Origin: an uncultured Brachyspira sp.
Lineage (GTDB): Bacteria > Spirochaetota > Brachyspiria > Brachyspirales > Brachyspiraceae
DNA: 64,000 nt
Assembly (NCBI RefSeq): GCF_944393015.1
Contig: NZ_CALXYQ010000007.1
Span: forward strand, 1 to 64,000
Direction: 5' to 3'
The notes under the pieces were generated by a model. The model made no database searches and was not told the DNA's origin. It saw nothing but the letters and a program-made list of their open reading frames with translations. The stretch's first letter is position 1. Every line of letters starts with the position of its first letter. Of the stretch, positions 56,107 to 64,000 are shown piece by piece. The position numbers and the translations under genes are program-made.

Positions 56107-56730
56107 TTATTTTGATTTTCTCTTTTCAATTTTTTTAATTATATAAATAATTACAACTGTAGATAAAATGAAAATTAATCCTATAATTATATAATCTTTT
56201 AATGTAATGTCCCCAAATAAAACTGAAGGAAAAAGATTGTTATATCCTAATAATAAGTCAGCAATATTTCTTTGAGTAGATAAAGTTGATTGCAAATCAT
56301 TAGTATAATTATTTATAATGTTTTGATTATTGATAGCTGTAGCTGTAGTGGTATTAAAAAATGCTGCATATAAAAGTATAAGAAAAAATATCAAAGAAAC
56401 AATTAATGTCTTTTTTATATTATTTTCGTTTATATTGAATAATGCCGTTATAATACCAATTGCTATAAATATATATTCATAAGTATTTTCAATGTATTTT
56501 ATTATAAAAAATCCTGATACTCCAAAAAATGCTATTACTAATATTATAATTATTCCCAAACCTATACCATTACTATCACCAATGAATTCATCAAAGCTAA
56601 AATCTCCTTTAATCAAAAGTAATATTAAAAACACTATTATAAATGAGCATAAAAATAATGCCGACATTCTAAATAAATCATTTTCTGGTATGTTGATTTT
56701 GTATATTAAATTAAAAATAATATCTTTCAT
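56107..56730 (-). CDS. Multi-spanning membrane protein
   Basis: 207-aa protein with five or six hydrophobic segments (about 24-41, 58-76, 83-100, 105-125, 180-198) and a polar Asn/Thr-rich loop (about 127-165). Not recognised. ATATCTCCTTAATT on the plus strand (AAGGAGATAT on the minus) provides a ribosome binding site about 12 nt upstream of ATG 56730. It is downstream of, and on the same strand as, a series of decayed membrane-protein genes. Confidence 0.68.
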   Translation of the reverse strand: MKDIIFNLIYKINIPENDLFRMSALFLCSFIIVFLILLLIKGDFSFDEFIGDSNGIGLGIIIILVIAFFGVSGFFIIKYIENTYEYIFIAIGIITALFNINENNIKKTLIVSLIFFLILLYAAFFNTTTATAINNQNIINNYTNDLQSTLSTQRNIADLLLGYNNLFPSVLFGDITLKDYIIIGLIFILSTVVIIYIIKKIEKRKSK

Positions 56731-56780
56731 AAATATTTATAATATCTCCTTAATTATTAAATATCTTTGCGAGTAGTAGT

Positions 56781-57257
56781 TCATACTGCTATACTCAAAT
56801 ATTCTTTGGCAGTTATAATATTATCTTTTAAGATAATGAAAGCAAATATAGTAATTGCAATCCATATTTATGGAGAAAAATGAATTATCAACTTCTTCTT
56901 ATTTAATCCTTCTTTTTTTATTTTATGAATTGCTAAATTACAAAACAGAGCCGATGCAAAGCTAAGAAAAAACATAATCGTAACTCTAAAAAATAAACTT
57001 TCGGCAGTCCATTCAAATTTTCTGTAATGAAGACGGCTAGTAGTTATAAAATTTATAATTGAATTAAGTAAATCATGTTTTTTAGAATATTTAGCCATTG
57101 TTTCTGATTTATTATTTACTGAATCATACTTAGTTAATATCGTAGGGGCATTAATAATAAAGAGCATCAACAATATCATTATTGCCATAGTAGGTACAAT
57201 AAAAAGAATGTCTCTTATATAAATATTTTCTCCATTATGTTTTCTTTTTCTTATCAT
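56781..57257 (-). pseudogene. Small membrane protein with an in-frame stop
   Basis: From ATG 57257, 129 codons run to TAA 56868: a basic start, one membrane segment (about 20-42), a polar loop, and a second segment (about 90-110). The same frame stays open for about 28 more codons after the stop (IWIAITIFAFIILKDNI, then AKEYLSIAV) and matches the C-terminal membrane segment of the two related genes upstream (xxYLAFS). The stop is therefore probably a nonsense mutation that removed the last segment. The shorter product may still be made. Confidence 0.55.
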
Positions 57258-57284
57258 AATTGCCTTATATTTTACTCTATATAT

Positions 57285-57817
57285 TTATGAATATTTTTCT
57301 AAGAAAGTATCTAGTATTTTTCTAAAAAATATTGCACTAAATGCTAAATATTCTATTTTACTTTTAGCATTAATAACACATAAAACTGTTATAGTAATAA
57401 CATTTGCAAATAAAAAAAGTGTGAATAGCAAACTTTTTTATCCTCTTTCATTGTTCTGTAGAATTCCTTAATTTCATTCTTTGTATTTGGTATAATACCT
57501 GTAAATATAGCCAATATGGCATATAGCAAAGAAACTCTCATAAATATAGTATTAAAAAAAGCTTTTGACGTATAATATTTTATAAAGAAACTATTTTTTA
57601 TATATGTTGTCAAGTTCTCTTTCTTTTCTTCTTTTGATATATTTTTTAAATAAGTTGTTTCTAAATAATTTTTTATATTTATTTCTACTTCTTTTGCAAA
57701 TCCTATATTTGTATCTCTGTAAGAAAATAATATTATAAGAGCAGGAGGTATTATAATAGGTGAAAACAAAAATATTGCAAAAATTATTATAGATTTTGTA
57801 GATTCTTTTTTGCTCAT
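57285..57817 (-). pseudogene. Small membrane protein, frameshifted at a T7 run
   Basis: From ATG 57817, 142 codons run to a stop at 57389. Adding one base at the run of seven (57412-57418, As on the plus strand) opens a frame to 57285 giving HFFLFANVITITVLCVINAK and a KIEYLAFS block that matches the C-terminus of the gene at 58753 (REYLAFSGVIF). The N-terminus (SIIIFAIFLFSPIIIPPALI) also matches that family (VNVIALIIYIFLSCTIPPTA). So the full product would be about 177 aa with three or four membrane segments. Confidence 0.6.
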
Positions 57818-58163
57818 TTTTAAGCCTTTATATATATATTATGATTAGAAAAATATAAAGACAATACTTTTTTATTATAAAATAGACTTTTTATATAGGA
57901 AATAAAACTGTATTGTGTAAATTAATAAATGTCTAATTAAATAGCATTTTATTTTTCATAATCCTAAATATATTTTATTATATATGCTTTTTTTGTCAAT
58001 ACGGTATATATGTTTATTGAATTAGATATATTGTGTAAATTTGACTTAGTTTATTGTAAGCGTAAAATTAAACTATTAAAGAAAAAATTGCAGTAAATAT
58101 AAAAAGCAATAGAATTAATTTTATATATAAAAAAAATATAATTGTTAAAATAAAAAAATTTAG
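57818..58163. other. Duplicated intergenic segment
   Basis: AT-rich DNA upstream of the 57817 gene. 57985-58163 is nearly repeated at 59350-59525: both contain TTTTGTCAATACGGTAT, ATGTTTATTGAATTA, TTAGTTTATTGTAAGCGTAA, AAAAATTGCAGTA and AAAAGCAATAGAATTAATTT, and both run into a family A end. A third partial copy begins at 59948. Confidence 0.7.
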
Positions 58164-58438
58164 TATATACTGAAAATTTTTAAGTTTGTCAATCTAGGCA
58201 CTTTATATAAAATTATCTACTTTTTTGCCGCACAAAAAAGTAGCAAAAAACGCAATTACTAGAACTTTATATTAAATATATACTTATTAAATATGGGATA
58301 TAACCTAAATTTAGACTATAAATGCAGTTCTTTTGGTTCTTTTATACCAATAAAAGAACTGGGGTGCGGGGCAAAGCCCTGCAAATATTTTAAATTAAAA
58401 CAATTATTTTGACAAAATATAATTGTTTAGGTATATAC
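58164..58438 (+). mobile_element. Family A MITE-like element, copy A5
   Basis: About 275 bp. Left end TATATACTGAAAATTTTTAA with GTTTGTCAA; right end TTGACAAAATATAATTGTTT AGGTATATAC (TTGACA-N17-TATATA). Inside: CTACTTTTTTGCCGCACAAAAAAGTAG hairpin (about 58209-58235) and GTGCGGGGCAAAGCCCTGCA palindrome (58364-58383). It shares its last bases TATATAC with copy A6, so the two are directly tandem. Confidence 0.75.
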
Positions 58439-58745
58439 TGAAAATTTTTAAGGTTATCATTTTTATTCAACTTTTTCCAGCCGCATACGCTCTGCGGACT
58501 TCGTCAAAGTTTTTATCCTTCGGATACGCTATGCGAAAAACGCAATTGTTAGAACTTTATATTAAAAATATATGTATTAAATGTATGGTACAACCTAAAT
58601 TTAGACTACACCTTGCCACAGGCACGCAGAGCGTCGGTAAAAGAACTGGGGTATGACACGTCTGTACGCTTCGCAGCAAAGCCCCAGATATTAAAAACAA
58701 AATATAACTTTATTTTTTGACAAAGTTAAAAATTTTTAGAATACT
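58432..58745 (+). mobile_element. Family A MITE-like element, copy A6
   Basis: About 314 bp. Left end TATATACTGAAAATTTTTAA with GGTTATCA; right end TTGACAAAGTTAAAAATTTT then TAGAATACT (TTGACA-N17-AATACT). Interior G+C blocks GCCGCATACGCTCTGCGGAC (58481-58500) and CCACAGGCACGCAGAGCG. The outward right end lies 3' of the membrane-protein gene and so points antisense to it. Confidence 0.7.
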
Positions 58746-58752
58746 AATAAAT

Positions 58753-59303
58753 TTATGATATTTTCCTAATGATAATACAGGCTATAAAACCAAAAATCAC
58801 TCCGCTGAAAGCTAAATATTCTCTATTACTTTCCATATATATTGCTATTACTATTAAAATGAATGCTATTAATGCCAGAGTAATAAACACTACTAATATT
58901 GTTGTTATAGTCTCTCTAATATCTTCTTTTATTTTTATATCTTCATGATAATATTTTTGGGCTATAATTGCGGTAGTTGCAAGCGATAATACATAAGTCA
59001 GTGTATATACAATTAATACTCTCACACCAATAATTTTCAAATCCACTTTTGAGCCGCTATATTTAGATAATAAACTTCCTTTTAATAATATTGTTATTAT
59101 TTTTTGAAGTACTTCTTCTTTGTCAAAATTTGATGCATTAGTTTGTTTATTATTATCTATTATTTCTTTTTTTTCTTGTATATTTTTATCAGCCTTAGCA
59201 AAAAATGATATTGCAGTAGGAGGTATAGTACAAGATAAGAAGATATATATTATTAAAGCTATTACATTAACTTTGCTGTCATTTTTTTCTTTTTAATTTT
59301 CAT
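58753..59303 (-). pseudogene. Membrane protein of the same family, out of frame at a T7 run
   Basis: The long frame reads, on the minus strand, NDSKVNVIALIIYIFLSCTI... through VDLKIIGVRVLIVYTLTYVLSL to SNREYLAFSGVIFGFI and ends at 58753, but has no ATG. An ATG at 59303 (MKIKKKK) is one base out of phase because the run at 59282-59288 has seven Ts (plus strand) where eight are needed. Corrected length about 183 aa, four membrane segments. A GTG at 59046 could start a 97-aa C-terminal piece, without a ribosome binding site. The ATG also lacks a strong Shine-Dalgarno (AGAG only). Confidence 0.6.
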
Positions 59304-59349
59304 TTTTATTTAAGTACTCTTTAATTATCATATAAAGTTTTTCAATTCT

Positions 59350-59522
59350 AATGTATATAGTTTTTTTGTCAATACGGTATAGATGTTTATTGAATTATAA
59401 ATTGAGTTAGTTTATTGTAAGCGTAAAATAAAAGTATTAAACAAAAAATTGCAGTACATATAAAAAAGCAATAGAATTAATTTGATATATAAAAAACTAT
59501 AATTGTTAAAATAAAAAATTTA
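59350..59522. repeat. Second copy of the duplicated intergenic segment
   Basis: Near-repeat of 57985-58163 (same TTTTGTCAATACGGTAT, TTATTGTAAGCGTAA and AAAAGCAATAGAATTAATTT landmarks), again ending at a family A end. It shows that gene, upstream DNA and element were duplicated as a unit. Confidence 0.7.
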
Positions 59523-59720
59523 GTATATACCTAAACAACTATATTTTGTCAAAAATTATTTTATTATTTTTATTATTTGTGGGGACTAGCCCCACCGCTC
59601 TGCGTACTTCGTAACACCCCCACTTCTTTTGCGACCGAAGGAAGTACTGTTAAGTATTGCCACAAAGAAGCTATATCCTCGATAAACTCGGATACGCTTC
59701 GCGAAAGGCTACATTTTGTC
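59523..59720 (-). mobile_element. Family A element, copy A7, reverse orientation, partial
   Basis: Begins TAGTATATACCTAAACAACT (59522-59541) then ATATTTTGTCAA, the complement of the right end of copy A5, so it reads TTGACA-N17-TATATA outward to the left. It then shows GTGGGGACTAGCCCCACC, GCGACCGAAGGAAGTAC and CTCGATAAACTCGGATACGC TTCGCGAA in reverse. The other end is lost where it meets the gene fragment at 59735. Confidence 0.65.
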
Positions 59721-59734
59721 TTTAATTTTATGAA

Positions 59735-59895
59735 TTACATTACATTATATATTATTTCTTTTTTTTCTTTTATATTTTTATCAGCCATAGCAAAAAATGA
59801 TATTGCAGTAGACGGTATAATTAAAGATAAGAAGAGATATAGTATAAGAACTATTACATTATCTTTGCTGTCATTTTTTTCTTTTTAATTTTCAT
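59735..59895 (-). pseudogene. N-terminal fragment of the membrane-protein family
   Basis: Minus strand, about 53 codons: NDSKDNVIVLILYLFLSLII, PSTAISFFAMADKNIKEKKE and a short tail, nearly identical to the start of the gene at 58753-59303 (about 80% by eye), including the same seven-T run (59874-59880) that puts ATG 59895 out of frame. It breaks off next to family A copy A7. A relic of a tandem duplication. Confidence 0.7.
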
Positions 59896-60260
59896 TTTTA
59901 TTTAAGTACTCTTTAATTATCATATATAGTTTTTCAATTCTAATGTATATAGTTTTTTTGTCAATACAGTATATATGTTCATTTAATTAATCACGGGGTG
60001 CATATTTTTTTAATTTAATAAATATATAATAGATTTAAAATAACATAGCAAAATAACTTTAATTAAGAAATAAAACTTATTCATTAATTTTTTATTAATT
60101 TCTAATATAGGCAATATATGTGTTGTATGTATCATTATTACATTTTTATATATAGAAACACTATCGTTATTACAACAAAATTTGTAAATGAACAACATTT
60201 TTATATTGATTTATACCTCACATAAATATATTTTTATAAAAAACAAAAAATGGAGATATT
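59896..60260. other. AT-rich gap, partial third copy of duplicated segment
   Basis: 59896-59985 repeats the DNA upstream of 59303 (TAAGTACTCTTTAATTATCA, TTCAATTCTAATGTATATAG, TTTTTTTGTCAATAC). From 60000 on I see only AT-rich sequence with no gene; GGAGATATT at 60252-60260 is the ribosome binding site of the next gene. Confidence 0.55.
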
Positions 60261-61263
60261 ATGAAAGCTATTCAAATAAAAAAAATATTCAAAAGAAATA
60301 GATACAAATATTGCAGATATTCCTATGCCTGAGATTTCTGATAATGAAGTATTAATTAAAGTAAAGGCTGCAGCAGTAAATCCTCTTGAAATATTGATAT
60401 TAACAGGTGCAGTAAGACTTATACAGGATTATAAAATGCCTTTAACATTAGGCAATGAATGTTCTGGAGTAGTTGAAAGTGTAGGTAAAAATGTAACCGG
60501 TTTTAAAACAGGAGATAAAGTTTATACTCGTTTGCCTACATCAAAAATAGGAGCTTTTGCTAAGTATGTAGCAGTAGACAGTAAGTTTATATCTCTTATA
60601 CCTAAAGATTATGATTTTATTACATCTGCTGCAATACCTTTAACTGCCCTTACAGCATATCAAGCATTTAGAGAAGAATTAGAAGCAAAATCAGGACAAA
60701 CTATTTTAATAACAGGAGGTTCTGGAAGTTTTGGAGAGCTTGCCGTTCCAATTGCTAAATATTTAGGTTTAAATGTTATAGTTTCTGGAAGTGAAAGATT
60801 AAAAGAACATTTCATGAATTTAGGTACTGATAAATATATTAGTTATAATAAAGAAAATTACTCAAAATTAGTTTCAAATGTTGATCATGTTATAGATACG
60901 CTTGGTGCAAATGAATTTGACAAAGAATTATCAGTATTAAAAAAGGGTGGACGTCTTTTAAGTTTTAGAACCAGCCCCAACAAAAAGTTTGCTGAAGATA
61001 ATAAACTTCCTTTCTTCAAAAAATTATTATTTTCTCTTGCCGGTTCCAAATATGATAAAAAAGCTATGAAAGATCAAAAAGAATACCATTTTATGTTTGT
61101 GCGTGCTGACGGAGAACAGCTTCGTAAAATTACAAAAATTGTAGAAGATAAAAATATAAAGCCTAAAATATATTCTACTGTATTTAATATGGATAATGCA
61201 TCAGAAGCTTTAAGAACAGTTCTAAAAAAACATACAGACGGAAAAATAATAATATCCATCTAA
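60261..61263 (+). pseudogene. Zinc-independent MDR alcohol dehydrogenase/quinone oxidoreductase, frameshifted near the start
   Basis: A medium-chain dehydrogenase with the GroES-like domain (AAAVNPLEILILTGA, LGNECSGVVESVGKNVTGFKTGDKVY), the NAD(P) Rossmann loop GGSGSFGELA (about 145-155 of the full product) and a normal C-terminus. No catalytic or structural zinc Cys set is seen, as in quinone-oxidoreductase types. The ATG at 60261, 6 nt after GGAG, starts MKAIQIKK correctly, but the run of eight As at 60278-60285 throws it out of frame; seven As would give YSKEIDTNIADIPMPEISDN and full length (about 333 aa). Internal ATG 60325 lacks a ribosome binding site and would drop the first strands. 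Confidence 0.75.
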
Positions 61264-61280
61264 TTAGTTTTTATTGCTTT

Positions 61281-61482
61281 ACGCACGGTGTGCAGATTTT
61301 TATACATAATGAAAATTATAATTAAAAATAAGCAAATATTTATAATGTTATTATTCGTGCGGTGAATATATTTTTAAACTTAAATAAATTCAGGGTGGGT
61401 GTTAAAATAACAGGACAAAACTAAAAAGAAAGATAATACCAAAATAACAGTGAGTTTAAAAAGCCTAGAGGGGGGGCAAATG
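61281..61482 (-). repeat. Family B repeat, copy B10, reverse orientation
   Basis: Minus strand: outer TTTGCCCCCCCTCTAGGC (61463-61480), middle AACACCCACCCTGAAT (61388-61403), inner TTCACCGCACGAATAA and GCACACCGTGCGTAAAG. It is the right-hand partner of copy B11 in a dimer whose 28-bp junction matches the B5-B6 junction in reverse. Confidence 0.7.
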
Positions 61483-61510
61483 TAATTTAAGCTTTAAAAC
61501 TTTATTTACA

Positions 61511-61710
61511 TACCCCGCCCTTTATGCTTTATAATCTATTTTACAATTAAAATTTTATTTAAACTTTTTGCTTGATTAGAATTTTCAGTACCCGCCCAAG
61601 CTGTGATTAGATTTAAAAATTTATACAACGCACGTTTAACTGAATTTTATATATAATTTTAATTCGATTTATAATTAACTTATATTTATAATTTTATTTA
61701 GCGTGCGTAA
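61511..61710 (-). repeat. Family B repeat, copy B11, reverse orientation
   Basis: Plus-strand view: ACCCCGCCCTTTATGC (61512-61527), GTACCCGCCCAAGCTG (61588-61603), CAACGCACGTTTAACTGA (61625-61642) and TAGCGTGCGTAAAAAG (61699-61714). The distal middle and outer blocks are missing. Read in reverse it precedes B10 just as B5 precedes B6. Confidence 0.65.
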
Positions 61711-61722
61711 AAAGAATAAAAC

Positions 61723-61763
61723 AAAAATGCAATCACCCAAAATTGAAGCGATTGCATTTTTGT
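61723..61763 (+). terminator. Hairpin terminator between MDR gene and comM
   Basis: AAAAATGCAATC, 15-nt loop, GATTGCATTTTT followed by GTTTACTTTTTTT. It is 460 bp past the MDR gene with both B copies in between, so the repeats may have been inserted between that gene and its terminator. Confidence 0.75.
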
Positions 61764-61967
61764 TTACTTTTTTTCATATATTCTCTTAGTTTTATTATTT
61801 TATTATATAACAGTTTTTTGTCAATACCCTACACCCCTTTATTTGATTTTTTCATAATAAATAATTTGTTTTATAAAATTTAAAAAATATTACAAATTTC
61901 GGGCTTAAAATGATAAAAAAATTTGTTTAACTATATGTATATAAAAATTAATATAACGGAGTTTTAT

Positions 61968-63491
61968 ATGCATACAAAAATATATTCAGAAGCTCTTTAT
62001 GGAATAGAAGGAATACCCATTGTAATAGAAGTTAATATATCAGAAGGACTGCCTAAATTCGATGTTGTAGGCTTACCAGATCAGGCAGTAAATGAAGCAA
62101 AAGAAAGAGTAATTGCCGCAATAAATAATAGTGACAGATTTTTCCCGCCTAAAAGAATAACTATAAATCTAGCACCGGCAGATTTGAAGAAAACAGGAAG
62201 CATGTACGATTTGCCTTTCGCTTTGGGAATACTTTCATCAAGTGCCCAAGTATTTTTTTCTGACTTTATGGAAAAAACTATTATACTTGGTGAATTAGCA
62301 TTGGACGGAAGTGTAAGAGATGTGAAAGGAATATTCTCAATGCTTTTAAATGCTAAAGAATTGGGTATAACAAATGCTATAATACCATTTAATAATATGG
62401 AAGAAGCTAATATCATTGACGGACTTAATCTATATCCAGTAAAAACTTTGAAAGACGCAATAGATGCCATCGAAGGCAAAAAAGCCCCTATTGTATCAGA
62501 AGGTAAATTTAATTTTAACAGCGAAGAAAATGAAAATATAGACTTTTCAGATGTTAAAGGTCAGGAATATGCTAAAAGAGCAGCTATGATAGCAGCAGCA
62601 GGAGGACATAACTTTATAATGATAGGCTCTCCCGGATGCGGTAAAACTTTAATAGCAAAAAGAATACCTACAATACTTCCTCCGCTAACTTTTGAAGAAG
62701 CTTTGGAAGTTACAAAAATTTATTCTTCTTATGGGCTATTATCAAAAAATATGCCTATAGTAAAAAAACGTCCTTTTAGAATACCTCATCATACTTCTTC
62801 TTATGTAAGTTTAGTAGGAGGCGGAAGAAATATAAAGGCTGGAGAAATCACATTAGCACATAATGGAGTTTTATTTCTTGATGAGTTTGTAGAGTTTCAA
62901 AGCTCAGCACTTCAAACTTTAAGAGAACCAATGGAAGAAAAAACTATAACTATAAGCAGAGCAAATGGAAGCATTTCTTTTCCTGCTAACTTTACTTTGA
63001 TTGCCGCTATGAATCCTTGCCCTTGCGGATACTATGGAGATGAAAAACATACATGCAGATGTTCTGATATAGCTAGAAAAAAATACATTGCCAAACTTTC
63101 AGGTCCTATACTTGACAGAATAGATATATCAATAGAAGTACGTGCTGTTGAATATGCTAAAATGACTTCAAAAGCTGATGGTGAGAGTTCGGCCTCTATG
63201 CGTAAAATAGTTACTGAAGCTAGAAAAAAACAAGAAAAAAGATTCAAAGATAATGGACTTAAAATATTCTCAAATTCATCTATGGGTATAAAAGATACTG
63301 AAAAATTCTGCATATTAGATGATAAAGCTAAAAGCCTACTTAATATGGCTATGGAAAAATTTTCAATGAGTGCAAGAAGTTATAATAAAATCTTGAAAGT
63401 ATCAAGAACTATAGCCGACTTAGATGACAAAGATATTATAGGAGTTGATCATGTTACAGAGGCCTTACAGTACAGATTTAATTTAAATTAA
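61968..63491 (+). CDS. comM: ComM/YifB-family AAA+ ATPase (Mg-chelatase-like)
   Basis: 507-aa protein. N-terminal Lon-protease-like domain (about 1-170: YGIEGIPIVIEVNISEGLPKFDVVGLPD), then an AAA+ domain with Walker A GSPGCGKT (220-227) and Walker B VLFLDEF (301-307), a Cys-rich NPCPCGYYGDEKHTCRCS (about 343-360) and a C-terminal Mg_chelatase_C lid. In Haemophilus and Vibrio ComM is a hexameric helicase that promotes branch migration during natural transformation; homologues occur widely in bacteria without known competence. I start at ATG 61968, 7 nt after CGGAG, rather than 15 codons earlier. A terminator follows. Confidence 0.92.
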   Translation: MHTKIYSEALYGIEGIPIVIEVNISEGLPKFDVVGLPDQAVNEAKERVIAAINNSDRFFPPKRITINLAPADLKKTGSMYDLPFALGILSSSAQVFFSDFMEKTIILGELALDGSVRDVKGIFSMLLNAKELGITNAIIPFNNMEEANIIDGLNLYPVKTLKDAIDAIEGKKAPIVSEGKFNFNSEENENIDFSDVKGQEYAKRAAMIAAAGGHNFIMIGSPGCGKTLIAKRIPTILPPLTFEEALEVTKIYSSYGLLSKNMPIVKKRPFRIPHHTSSYVSLVGGGRNIKAGEITLAHNGVLFLDEFVEFQSSALQTLREPMEEKTITISRANGSISFPANFTLIAAMNPCPCGYYGDEKHTCRCSDIARKKYIAKLSGPILDRIDISIEVRAVEYAKMTSKADGESSASMRKIVTEARKKQEKRFKDNGLKIFSNSSMGIKDTEKFCILDDKAKSLLNMAMEKFSMSARSYNKILKVSRTIADLDDKDIIGVDHVTEALQYRFNLN

Positions 63492-63517
63492 TTTTAACAA
63501 CTAAAAAGTATGCAAAT

Positions 63518-63557
63518 AAAAAGAGTTTAACTTAATTAAAAGCTAAACTCTTTTTTA
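63518..63557 (+). terminator. Terminator of comM
   Basis: AAAAAGAGTTTA, loop, TAAACTCTTTTT then T. Confidence 0.9.
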
Positions 63558-63654
63558 AATTTTAAAATTAACAATAATATTAAAAATAATGTATACTTGC
63601 ACTTTTTTCTATGCGTACCTGTGATCGAAGAAAAATTTATGCATTGCATGTGGT

Positions 63655-63936
63655 ACTACATTTTATTCCATAGAGAATGAATTTAAAACTGCTCACCTAT
63701 ACCCTCATCTTCGTTCGGGTACGCTTCGCGAGGGCTTCCCGCACCATATTGCTAAACATTCAAGACAGTCAACTATAGGTGCGGATGATTACCCAATAAT
63801 TACCCATACTTATTATAAATAATAAAATTACCCTTTCATATCAGGGAATGAGTTTAAAAACGCTCTTCTAGATTTAGCAGAGCTCAAATTTTCCGAATCC
63901 AGTTTTCGTCCCCTTACGGGGAATGAGTTTAAAAAC
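63655..63936. CRISPR. Degenerate CRISPR-like repeats (edge of a possible array)
   Basis: Three related 35-nt units: 63655-63689 (diverged, ending GAATGAATTTAAAAC), 63827-63861 (TTACCCTTTC...GGGAATGAGTTTAAAAAC) and 63902-63936 (GTTTTCGTCCCCTTACGGGG then AATGAGTTTAAAAAC). The last two share the final 17 nt exactly and each has a central palindrome (CCCC-TTAC-GGGG; CCCT...AGGG). The spacer-like gap between them is exactly 40 nt; the first gap (137 nt) is not. A weakly similar TTTTTCATTC at 63981 could be another decayed repeat. Read on the minus strand the unit begins GTTTTTAAACTC and ends GACGAAAAC, which looks more usual. No cas gene is in the window. Confidence 0.45.
63690..63826. other. G+C-richer patch between CRISPR-like units
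   Basis: Contains GGGTACGCTTCGCGAGGGCT (63717-63736), similar to the CGAAGCGTA block of family A, and no gene. It may be an inserted family A fragment that separated the first degenerate repeat from the others. Confidence 0.35.
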
Positions 63937-64000
63937 ATTACATTTACATATACATTATCCTCACCAAAAATAAAAGAAATTTTTTCATTCATATTAATTT

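Noticed and set aside
58423-58656. 77-codon frame across copies A5/A6
   Set aside because: Begins in one element end and crosses repeat structure; not conserved between copies.
59577-59888. 103-codon plus-strand frame
   Set aside because: Covers reverse-oriented family A sequence and the antisense of a membrane-protein fragment; no ribosome binding site.
9010-61710. Insertion sequences or transposase genes that could mobilise families A and B
   Set aside because: No transposase-like frame is present in the window. The Rpn proteins carry a 'putative transposase' label in databases but are PD-(D/E)XK nucleases, and nothing links them to the A or B ends.

Overview
The window is AT-rich (roughly a quarter G+C by eye) and looks like a spirochaete chromosome, most likely the genus Brachyspira. 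This is inferred from a FlaB-type core flagellin with a sigma-28 promoter, a Maf-like DUF115 protein, a DUF285/BspA-type repeat protein, many lipoproteins with spirochaete-like lipoboxes, C-terminal-Phe outer-membrane barrels and AT-rich codon use. I made no database comparison.

Layout. 1-2867 (minus): str operon rpsL-rpsG-fusA (fusA cut by the window start). 3404-4066: orphan hisIE. 4445-9009: seven-gene envelope operon (lipoproteins, four barrel proteins in two paralogous pairs, OmpA-like lipoprotein). 9534-11798: internally duplicated DUF285 repeat protein. 12331-16490: arginine genes argF, argG-argH. 16.7-25.9 kb: Rpn-type nuclease, FlgN-like chaperone, tRNA-Val, M15 peptidase, DUF115 protein, LUD protein and a barrel protein. 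26340-27197: flagellin with a long leader carrying two CsrA-like sites. 28.5-33.5 kb: PepSY-like protein, TPR protein, GerMN protein, rhodanese. 33.6-39.6 kb: three OppA-type lipoproteins interrupted by a plus-strand coiled-coil/toxin-like pair. 39.8-49.9 kb: DUF3298 lipoprotein, an iron-alcohol-dehydrogenase homologue lacking its metal ligands, RNase H-like exonuclease, cysS, a 33-aa small protein, and a 1243-aa DUF2723/TPR membrane protein. 50-61.3 kb: accessory region of repeats, small membrane proteins, a second barrel copy, a second Rpn nuclease and several genes broken at short A/T runs. 61968-63491: comM-like ATPase. 63.6-64 kb: degenerate CRISPR-like repeats.

Two dispersed repeat families dominate the intergenic DNA. 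Family A (MITE-like, about 310-390 bp) has terminal inverted repeats, and nearly every end reads outward as TTGACA-N17-TATATA, i.e. an outward promoter. Family B (about 200-315 bp) folds as a long imperfect hairpin with three nested G+C blocks (CCCGCCC/GGGCGGG, CCCGCCCAAG/CTTGGGCGGG, CGCACG/CGTGCG), and twice occurs as a dimer with a conserved palindromic junction. No transposase for either is in the window.

At least four genes (51.2, 57.4, 59.3 and 60.3 kb) are out of frame by exactly one base at a 7-8 nt A/T run, and a fifth at 36.1 kb changes frame at a slippery A AAA AAG. This could be phase variation, slippage/frameshifting, gene decay, or homopolymer sequencing error.
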